Shown: positions 1 to 5,044 of the stretch, piece after piece | Numbering within the stretch: the stretch's first letter is position 1 | How the letters are laid out: every line of letters starts with the position of its first letter | The notes under the pieces: generated by a model | The model's database searches: none | What the model saw: the letters and a program-made list of their open reading frames with translations, nothing else | What the model was told of the DNA's origin: nothing | Made by a program: the position numbers and the translations under genes | Assembly (NCBI GenBank): GCA_002329675.1 | Contig: DCUA01000087.1 | Span: forward strand, 1 to 7,961 | Source: Firmicutes bacterium UBA1426 | GTDB taxonomy: Bacteria; Bacillota; Clostridia; Peptostreptococcales; Anaerovoracaceae | Direction: 5' to 3' | Length of the DNA stretch: 7,961 bases

Positions 1-13
1 TTGAACTATGATA

Positions 14-46
14 CCTTGTTGCCTTTGCGGTTAAGAAGCAACAAGG
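14..46. repeat. 9-bp inverted repeat left of the IS remnant
   Basis: The arms CCTTGTTGC (14-22) and GCAACAAGG (38-46) are perfectly complementary and enclose a 15-base loop. No T-run follows on either strand, so it does not look like a complete intrinsic terminator. It lies just outside the inferred left end of the IS256-like element and may belong to the original host DNA, for example as the end of a transcription unit that continues to the left. Its function is unknown. The rest of positions 1-60 shows no recognisable gene. Confidence 0.5.
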
Positions 47-60
47 ATCAGTTTGAATTC

Positions 61-410
61 AATTATGTCCGTATAATGGTGTAAATTAGAAAAATAAAAA
101 GAGAACATGTTTCTCCGTTCGGTTAAAATGTAGTTACCACAACAACAAGAAACCGTAGGTGAAGAAACATGTCTCAAGTCAATATTACAGTAGACTATGA
201 AGAAGTGGTAGCTCTTTTTTCAAAAGAGCGAAATGAAGCGTTTGCATACCTGATGGAAAAGATCTTAAATGCCTTCCTTTTAGCAGAATCCGAAGAGCAG
301 ATCGGAGCAGGGATGCAAGAGAAGCAGGAATCGAACGGGTTATCGAAACGGCACCCGGGAACGTCCCCTGATAACCTGGATCTGGAAAATCAGCTCAAAC
401 TTCGATCTTG
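61..410 (+). mobile_element. Decayed left end of an IS256-family insertion sequence
   Basis: Positions 67-84 (GTCCGTATAATGGTGTAA) closely resemble the terminal inverted repeat of IS256 as I recall it, which contains GTCCGTATAATTGTGTAA about six bases from the tip. The element therefore probably begins near position 61, give or take a few bases. About 100 bases further in, a transposase reading frame starts at 169 with IS256-type N-terminal sequence. Homology runs to about 405 and then stops beside the TRAP operon terminator. Only about 350 bases of an element that is normally about 1.3 kb remain. No right inverted repeat or target duplication can be seen, so the remainder was probably lost by deletion and the copy is dead. 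Confidence 0.8.
101..175 (+). promoter_or_regulatory. Leader hairpin over the transposase start codon
   Basis: ACATGTTTCT (105-114) pairs perfectly with AGAAACATGT (163-172). The stem extends outward by three more pairs, GAG 101-103 with CTC 173-175, with A104 bulged. A further 5-bp stem lies inside: CGGTT 120-124 with AACCG 151-155. The right arm contains the ATG at 169, and the ribosome-binding sequence AGGTG (157-161) lies between the two stems. A transcript entering from outside would hide the start site. Insertion sequences such as IS10 use such structures to block translation from read-through RNA. That role here is inferred. Confidence 0.6.
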
Positions 411-411
411 A
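169..411 (+). pseudogene. IS256-family transposase, truncated and frameshifted N-terminal remnant
   Basis: The first ~55 codons read as the N-terminus of an IS256-type (mutator-like) DDE transposase, starting MSQVNITVDYEEV, with a long helical stretch ending near EKQES. The family normally continues with a basic motif like RTDYRNGxRERPLTTRIG. Here that motif appears in the +1 frame (RTGYRNGTRERPLIT, roughly 333-377), so a single-base change shifted the frame near position 325-332. Near 390-405 the original frame again looks transposase-like (QLKLRS), suggesting a second indel. The frame ends at a TGA at 409-411 after 80 codons, against about 400 in intact members. All catalytic DDE residues are missing. 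The start is supported by AGGTG upstream of the ATG. No active product is expected. Confidence 0.85.
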
Positions 412-450
412 TAAATAAAAATGATGCAACTAAAAAGATAGTTGCATCAT
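411..450 (-). terminator. Intrinsic terminator of the dctPQM operon
   Basis: Positions 421-431 and 440-450 form a perfect 11-bp stem (ATGATGCAACT with AGTTGCATCAT) with an 8-base loop. On the minus strand the stem is followed by TTTTATTTAT (420-411), the U-rich tail expected of a rho-independent terminator. It begins 25 bases after the dctM stop codon. On the plus strand no T-run follows, so it acts mainly on the TRAP operon. Confidence 0.9.
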
Positions 451-475
451 CCATAAACCGTCCACCGTTGATCTG

Positions 476-1792
476 CTACTTCAGGAATACCAGGGACAGC
501 CAGGGTACATATGTAATAATTGTGAGTCCGATCAAAGCTACTATGAAGAATGGGGCCAGATGCTTGAACATACTCTCCAACTTGATCTTTGCTACGGCAG
601 CTCCGACAAACAGGTTACAGCCGTAAGGCGGTGTACACAGGCCTATGGCTAAGTTTACCGCCATGATTACTCCAAAATGGATCGGGTCTATACCCAGTGC
701 CTTGACTGTAGGCATAAGCATTGGTGCCATAACTATAATCGCAGGCACGGTATCCAGGAAAAGACCGATCAGCAGAAGCATGAGGTTTACAAAGATGAGG
801 ACGATGTATGGGTTGGTCGAGACATTTGTCAGGAATTCCGTTATCATCTGAGGCACTTTTTCATAGGTCATAAACGTCGAGAATACCGTTGAGTAGCCTA
901 AGAGGAACGAAGTTATTCCGTTTAATACCGCAGTATCCAGGAACACATCAAGCAGCTCTTTTATTTTCATGTCTCTGTAGACAAAGAGGCTTACCACTAT
1001 AGAGTAGACCACGGAGACACAAGCTGCCTCTGTAGGTGTAAATATTCCGGAATAGATCCCTCCCAGGATGATTACCGGCGACAGCAGTGCCCAAAAACCT
1101 TCTTTAAAGGTTCTCCAGATTTCGCTGAGTCTGTACTTCAAAGCAGTACCGATCGTCACCATCTCGTCCTGGTGTACTTCCCTTTGTTGCCTGGGATCAA
1201 TATCCTTTACTGTACAGATAATAATATTTGCAGTCAAAAATAGAAGGCCCAACAAGATACCGGGCAGTATTCCCGCAAGGAACAATTCTGAGATGGATAC
1301 GCCGGTTGTTGCTCCGTATAAAACAAAGGACAAGCTCGGTGGGATGATAGGACCTACGATGCCGCCAAAGCACACGACAGTAGCAGCATAAGCGGGATCA
1401 TAGCCCTTTTTCTTCATTTCAGGTATCATCATGCCGCCGATTGCAGAGGTGGTAGCCATACCAGAGCCGGATAGCGCACCGAAAAACATACAGGCGATGA
1501 TACTAACACTGGCGATGGCACCGTTTGCAAAACTAACCAGGGCAGATGCAAAGTTGACGATTCTTCTGGCAATTCCTCCTGTGGACATGATCAGACCGGC
1601 AAGCATAAAGAAAGGTATTGCCATAACGGTAAATGAAAAGATCCCACTATATGAATACTGCGCGCTTATGGCCATGTTCAGGTCTGAAAACAAAAACATG
1701 GAGAGCATCGTTGCACCGCCGATAGCAAAACCGACGGGAATGCCCATCAACAGAAATACAAAAAGTGCAATAAACAGAGCACCTACAGCCAT
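476..1792 (-). CDS. dctM: TRAP transporter large permease subunit, DctM family
   Basis: This is the large membrane subunit of a tripartite ATP-independent periplasmic (TRAP) transporter. It carries the substrate across the membrane using an ion gradient, typically Na+. The 438-residue protein is almost entirely hydrophobic segments, matching the usual 425-450 residues and 11-12 helices. Family motifs are visible: GIPVGFAIG near residues 17-25, GSGMATTSAIGGMMIPEM at 108-125, GPIIPPS at 147-153, GIFTPTEAA at 249-257 and GLCTPPYG at 384-391. The ATG shares its A with the TAA stop of dctQ (TAATG), so the two are translationally coupled. A G-rich ribosome-binding site (AAGGGGGG) lies inside the end of dctQ. 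It is the last gene of the operon. The substrate class, probably a carboxylate, cannot be read from this subunit. Confidence 0.95.
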   Translation of the reverse strand: MAVGALFIALFVFLLMGIPVGFAIGGATMLSMFLFSDLNMAISAQYSYSGIFSFTVMAIPFFMLAGLIMSTGGIARRIVNFASALVSFANGAIASVSIIACMFFGALSGSGMATTSAIGGMMIPEMKKKGYDPAYAATVVCFGGIVGPIIPPSLSFVLYGATTGVSISELFLAGILPGILLGLLFLTANIIICTVKDIDPRQQREVHQDEMVTIGTALKYRLSEIWRTFKEGFWALLSPVIILGGIYSGIFTPTEAACVSVVYSIVVSLFVYRDMKIKELLDVFLDTAVLNGITSFLLGYSTVFSTFMTYEKVPQMITEFLTNVSTNPYIVLIFVNLMLLLIGLFLDTVPAIIVMAPMLMPTVKALGIDPIHFGVIMAVNLAIGLCTPPYGCNLFVGAAVAKIKLESMFKHLAPFFIVALIGLTIITYVPWLSLVFLK

Positions 1793-2292
1793 TATGAACG
1801 CCCCCCTTCTGTTGAGGCGTCGTAGTTCCTCAATAATTTTACTTCCTCAAAGAAGAAGATAAGTGCCCGTATTATGAAAAGGCCGCAGCCCAACACAAGG
1901 GAGAGATATCCCCAGGAAGTGCTTATTTTAATGCCTGCATAAGGCGTATTCCACTGAATTCCCATTAAAAAGACTGCATAATAAAGAGTAACTCCACAAA
2001 TTGCAATCAGTATTAGTTCATTGATGGCATCGATGATGATCCTGGCTCTTCCCTTTATCTTATCGAGGAGAAGAGAGATCTTTATGTGTTCTTTTCTTCT
2101 GTGGCCGATGCTGATACCTAACCATGACAACCAGACAAATAAAAATTTTCCAAGTTCTTCAGACCAGGAAGATGAATTATTAAAGACAAACCTGGTAACT
2201 ATCTGAAAGAAAATGGCGCTGACCATGGCTATAAACATTACAATCAAAACGATATCTTCAGTTCTATTTACTATTTTCAAAGTATTTTTCAT
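1792..2292 (-). CDS. dctQ: TRAP transporter small permease subunit, DctQ family
   Basis: This is the small membrane subunit of the TRAP transporter, which associates with DctM and helps dock the substrate-loaded binding protein. At 166 residues it has the usual size. Four hydrophobic segments are visible, roughly residues 13-33, 47-63, 88-112 and 126-148. The signature SWSEELGKFLFVWLSWLG (42-59) contains the Trp and Glu-Glu pair typical of DctQ. It overlaps dctM by one base. The start is fixed by an in-frame TGA three codons upstream. The AGGAG at 2305-2309 is 12 bases from this ATG, rather far. An out-of-frame ATG at 2300-2302 lies between them and would read only 12 codons. DctQ may therefore be translated less efficiently than DctP. 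Confidence 0.93.
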   Translation of the reverse strand: MKNTLKIVNRTEDIVLIVMFIAMVSAIFFQIVTRFVFNNSSSWSEELGKFLFVWLSWLGISIGHRRKEHIKISLLLDKIKGRARIIIDAINELILIAICGVTLYYAVFLMGIQWNTPYAGIKISTSWGYLSLVLGCGLFIIRALIFFFEEVKLLRNYDASTEGGRS

Positions 2293-2381
2293 GCTTTTTC
2301 ATTACTCCTGTGAGAGAGTAACAATTCCCCCCTCCATTCATGTGGGCTTAGCGATAGATTTCCTTAGTCAAATACATTTTG

Positions 2382-2419
2382 AAAAGTATACGAGGCAATT
2401 TCTTGCCTCATATACTTTT
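2382..2419 (-). promoter_or_regulatory. 17-bp GAAA-capped hairpin between dctP and dctQ
   Basis: Positions 2382-2398 and 2403-2419 are complementary over 17 positions with one exception, C2391 opposite A2410. On the minus-strand RNA that position is a G-U wobble, so the stem is continuous there, and the four-base loop reads GAAA, a GNRA tetraloop. The structure is therefore suited to the dctPQM transcript. It begins 13 bases after the dctP stop. Only four U residues end the stem and CAAAATG follows, so it is a poor full terminator. A role in protecting the dctP 3' end or in partial termination, giving more binding protein than permease, is inferred. The remaining gap up to dctQ has a G-rich Shine-Dalgarno-like run (2327-2335) with no matching start codon. 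Confidence 0.8.
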
Positions 2420-2432
2420 GAGTGTATGAGAT

Positions 2433-3455
2433 TTAGGGTTGTGTGCTCAGCCACTTGTCGACCATTTCATCGCCGACTAATGCTCTCTGATAGTCATATA
2501 CCGGTTGAACCATCTCCTGGAATGCTGCAATTTCTGCATCGGAAAGTGCATATACTTCTGCACCTTCGCTCTTGAATCTTTCAATGTATTCCTGCTCTTT
2601 TGCGTATTCCTCAGCACGCTGGTTCTTAGCCATCTCTTTCACTCCGGCTTCCAGAACAGCTCTGTCTTCCGGATCCAGAGATTCGATCCAGGCAAGGGAA
2701 GTGATGATGGGGAACGGTGAGCTGCAGTGATTTGTCAAGGTCACATAAGGTGCGATCTCATGAAGATTGAAATCGTTGAATACGCCCAGGGAATGGTCCA
2801 ATGCATCAATTTGTCCCTGGGACAGAGATGTAACTACTTCGCCCCATGCCATCGGAGTCGGGTTCGCTCCCATAGCCTGCCAGATTTCAATGTTCAGGTC
2901 ATTCTGCGCGATCCTGATCTTCTGGCCTTTTAAGTCATCGCTGTTTTTGTAGATTTTGTCTCTGCTGATTACCTGTCTCATGCCGTTGTAATACATGTCG
3001 ATGCAGTAGTAGCCGGCATCCTTTAATGTCTCGTTAAAGAGTTCCAGTCCGCCATTCTCAAATGTTCCTTCCTCCCATGCTTCAAAGGACGGATAGAGAT
3101 AAGGCAGGTCGATACATGTGGAATCGGGACCAGCAGCAGCGGTGAGTACGGATGAAAGGTCAAACATCATTGTTACGGTACCGATCTTAATACCGGAGAC
3201 CAGGTCAGGGGTATCGCCCAATTGGCCGTCTGAATATACCTCAACAACAAATCTTCCCGGTGCTTCGTTCTCAAGGTATTCGCCAAGAGCTTCACTCCAT
3301 AAATGCGTTGATCTCTGCGATGAGTCGGTGTGACCGATCTTGATTACGATGGGGCCTTCTGCTTCAGGCTCTTCGCCATTTCCACCGCATCCGACCGCCA
3401 GGCTCATGATCATCAACAAGATTAGAAAAATAGCCAGTAATTTTGTCTTTTTCAT
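2433..3455 (-). CDS. dctP: TRAP transporter solute-binding lipoprotein, DctP family
   Basis: This extracytoplasmic receptor captures the substrate and delivers it to DctQM. The 340-residue protein starts with a lipoprotein signal peptide: MKKTK, a hydrophobic stretch, then LAVGC with the lipidated Cys at residue 23. A short acidic linker follows. The DctP domain spans about residues 35-335. It shows GQLGDTPDLVSGIKIG (77-92) and DLKGQKIRIAQN (174-185). Arg181 in that motif matches the conserved arginine that binds substrate carboxylates in TRAP receptors. AMGANPTPMAWGEV (194-207) is also typical. The usual DGxENP motif near the C-terminal lobe reads DALDHSL (217-223), so the ligand may differ from standard C4-dicarboxylates. 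The AAGGA site lies 9 bases before the ATG. It is the first gene of the operon, behind a sigma-54 promoter. Confidence 0.95.
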   Translation of the reverse strand: MKKTKLLAIFLILLMIMSLAVGCGGNGEEPEAEGPIVIKIGHTDSSQRSTHLWSEALGEYLENEAPGRFVVEVYSDGQLGDTPDLVSGIKIGTVTMMFDLSSVLTAAAGPDSTCIDLPYLYPSFEAWEEGTFENGGLELFNETLKDAGYYCIDMYYNGMRQVISRDKIYKNSDDLKGQKIRIAQNDLNIEIWQAMGANPTPMAWGEVVTSLSQGQIDALDHSLGVFNDFNLHEIAPYVTLTNHCSSPFPIITSLAWIESLDPEDRAVLEAGVKEMAKNQRAEEYAKEQEYIERFKSEGAEVYALSDAEIAAFQEMVQPVYDYQRALVGDEMVDKWLSTQP

Positions 3456-3510
3456 TACTCTCGTTCCTTTCTCAATTAAAAAAATAATATCAAATTACAA
3501 TATCATGTAG

Positions 3511-3528
3511 ATAGCAAGTCTCATGCCA
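3511..3528 (-). promoter_or_regulatory. Sigma-54 (-24/-12) promoter of dctPQM
   Basis: Read on the minus strand from 3528, the sequence is TGGCATGAGACTTGCTAT. This matches the sigma-54 consensus TGGCACG-N4-TTGCW, with the invariant GG and GC at the right spacing. Transcription should start near 3502, giving a leader of about 47 bases before the dctP ATG at 3455. Sigma-54 promoters need an AAA+ activator, and the gene directly upstream encodes one of the NtrC/DctD type. That makes regulation of the TRAP operon by this regulator very likely, though it is inferred. Confidence 0.88.
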
Positions 3529-3559
3529 TTCGGGGAAAATGAGGAGGTAATTCCCTTGT

Positions 3560-3580
3560 AAGCCTTGATAAATCAAGCTT
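3560..3580. promoter_or_regulatory. Palindrome, candidate activator-binding (enhancer) site
   Basis: CTTGAT and ATCAAG (3564-3569 and 3572-3577) form a perfect dyad around AA. Flanking AAG (3560-3562) and CTT (3578-3580) extend it with one unpaired C. The centre is about 68 bases upstream of the predicted dctP start. Next to it, GCTTC (3577-3581) and GAAGC (3587-3591) form a second, shorter dyad. NtrC-type activators bind dyads upstream of sigma-54 promoters, usually at -80 to -150, so this is slightly close. The assignment is inferred from position and symmetry. Confidence 0.5.
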
Positions 3581-3610
3581 CTTGGTGAAGCCGGACGAGT
3601 ATACGGGCAA

Positions 3611-3651
3611 CAAAAGAGAAAAAGAAAAGCGTGAAGGATATTTCACGCTTT
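3611..3651 (-). terminator. Intrinsic terminator of the kinase-regulator operon, overlapping the stop codon
   Basis: A perfect 10-bp stem (AAAGCGTGAA with TTCACGCTTT, 3642-3651 and 3626-3635) with a six-base loop is followed on the minus strand by TCTTTTTCTCTTTTG (3625-3611). The regulator's TGA stop codon lies within the upstream arm of the stem. It separates this operon from the sigma-54 promoter of dctPQM. Confidence 0.88.
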
Positions 3652-5040
3652 GTTGTTATGACTGAAGTTTTGTGCACTTTTAACATTTATACCATACTGA
3701 TTGATTTTGTTCCAGAGTTGACGGGTGCTGATCTCTAGCACTTTAGCAGTTTTTGCTACGTTCCAGTTATTATCGGATAGGGCAGCATTGATGAAATTGA
3801 TCTCAAAGTTGTCACGGGCTTTCTTAAGTGATTTATAATTTCTTGCTTCCGGTTTCTTTTTGATAGATTCAATTGGCATAAGCAGATCATTGATCGATAT
3901 GATTCCGTCACTGCTTAGAGTTATCATTCTTTCGATCACATTTTTCAGTTCGCGGATGTTGCCTGGGAAATCATAGCTTAATAGAAAGTCCATGACTTCA
4001 TCATCGATTTTACGTATCTTCTTCTTCTGGTCAGATTCGATCTTGCGAACAAAAAATTCGATAAGGGCAGGCATGTCTTCTCTTCTTTCTCTCAACGGGG
4101 GAATTTCCAGAGTCAAGGTGTTTATTCTGTATAAAAGATCTTCCCGGAACATGCCTTCTTTGATGGCTTTTGTCAGGTCTTTATTCGTTGCGGATATAAA
4201 TCTCACATCCAGATCAATGGATTTGTTGCTACCGATCCTCTCTATTTTTTTGCTCTCAATGGCCCGGAGCATCTTTCCCTGGGTGGGAAGAGGCAGATCT
4301 CCTACTTCATCTAAGAAAAGAGTTCCCAGGTTGGCCTGTTCGAATTTCCCGATTCTCGTGTCTGCAGCACCGGTAAATGAACCCTTTTCATGGCCGAAGA
4401 GCTCGGAGTCGATGACCCCTTCAGGGAATACCTGGCAATTGATTGGCACAAAGGGTTCGGATCTTCGCTTGCTGAGCCTGTGTATGTAATTTGCGATTAC
4501 TTCTTTTCCCACGCCGGATTCGCCAAGGAGCAAAATGCTTATGCTCGTCTCGGCAGCTCTTTTGCACATTTCAAGCAGGTTTAAAAACGTTTCATTCTTT
4601 GATTCGATAAACACTTCTTTACGATTTTGGGCATTTAATAAAAAATTGCTCCTTCGCTCTAACCTATGGATCTCTGCCAGCCGATCGATCTTAATGACCA
4701 ACTCGTTCATATTACTGCTTTTTGCAAAATAATCCTTAGCCCCGTACTTGATGGAATCCACGGCGCTTTCAATGCTTCCATAAGCTGTTATGACGATAAC
4801 ATCAACCTGTTCATGTTTTTCTTTGATCTTTTTGATCAGCTCAACCCCATCCATTACAGGCATTTTTAAATCTGTCAGGACAAGATCCACCATATTGTTT
4901 TCCAGGTATTCCAGGGCTTCGATCCCGTTTGAGCATCCCGCTATTCCGTAGCCCATATCTGACAGTATCAGGGACAGAACCTTCTGATATTCCACTTCAT
5001 CATCTACGATAAGTATTTTATAACCTTTTTTTTCAATCAT
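3643..5040 (-). CDS. Sigma-54-dependent response regulator, NtrC/DctD type
   Basis: This cytoplasmic transcription activator receives phosphate from the adjacent kinase and uses ATP to open sigma-54 promoters. The 465 residues show three domains. The receiver domain (about 6-120) has acidic Asp13-Asp14, phosphate acceptor Asp57, Thr85 and Lys107; the proline that usually follows this lysine is Ser108. The AAA+ domain (about 147-375) has Walker A GESGVGKE (173-180), the sigma-54 contact loop GSFTGA (220-225, a variant of GAFTGA), Walker B LFLDE (241-245), RINTL after Arg305, and GNIREL (360-365). A Fis-type helix-turn-helix lies at about 415-452. All catalytic motifs are present. The gene begins 4 bases after the kinase stop; its GAGGTG ribosome-binding site overlaps that stop. 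The likely target is the sigma-54 promoter of dctP. DctD is the closest functional name, but I leave the symbol blank because the sensor is not DctB-like. Confidence 0.95.
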   Translation of the reverse strand: MIEKKGYKILIVDDEVEYQKVLSLILSDMGYGIAGCSNGIEALEYLENNMVDLVLTDLKMPVMDGVELIKKIKEKHEQVDVIVITAYGSIESAVDSIKYGAKDYFAKSSNMNELVIKIDRLAEIHRLERRSNFLLNAQNRKEVFIESKNETFLNLLEMCKRAAETSISILLLGESGVGKEVIANYIHRLSKRRSEPFVPINCQVFPEGVIDSELFGHEKGSFTGAADTRIGKFEQANLGTLFLDEVGDLPLPTQGKMLRAIESKKIERIGSNKSIDLDVRFISATNKDLTKAIKEGMFREDLLYRINTLTLEIPPLRERREDMPALIEFFVRKIESDQKKKIRKIDDEVMDFLLSYDFPGNIRELKNVIERMITLSSDGIISINDLLMPIESIKKKPEARNYKSLKKARDNFEINFINAALSDNNWNVAKTAKVLEISTRQLWNKINQYGINVKSAQNFSHNNKA

Positions 5041-5044
5041 CTTT

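Noticed and set aside
14..46. Hairpin at the left edge as an intrinsic terminator
   Set aside because: The stem is good, but the loop is 15 bases and no T-run follows on either strand.
53..77. Complete plus-strand promoter TTGAAT/TATAAT driving the transposase
   Set aside because: The spacing is only 13 bases, too short for a normal sigma-A promoter; only the -10 half is convincing.
2264..2302. A 12-codon out-of-frame leader ORF starting just before dctQ
   Set aside because: Its ATG is only 2 bases from the AGGAG, too close for efficient initiation, and the peptide shows no regulatory codon pattern.
408..3333. Many plus-strand open frames opposite dctM, dctQ and dctP
   Set aside because: They are antisense shadows of clearly recognised minus-strand genes, have no family resemblance and no good ribosome-binding sites.
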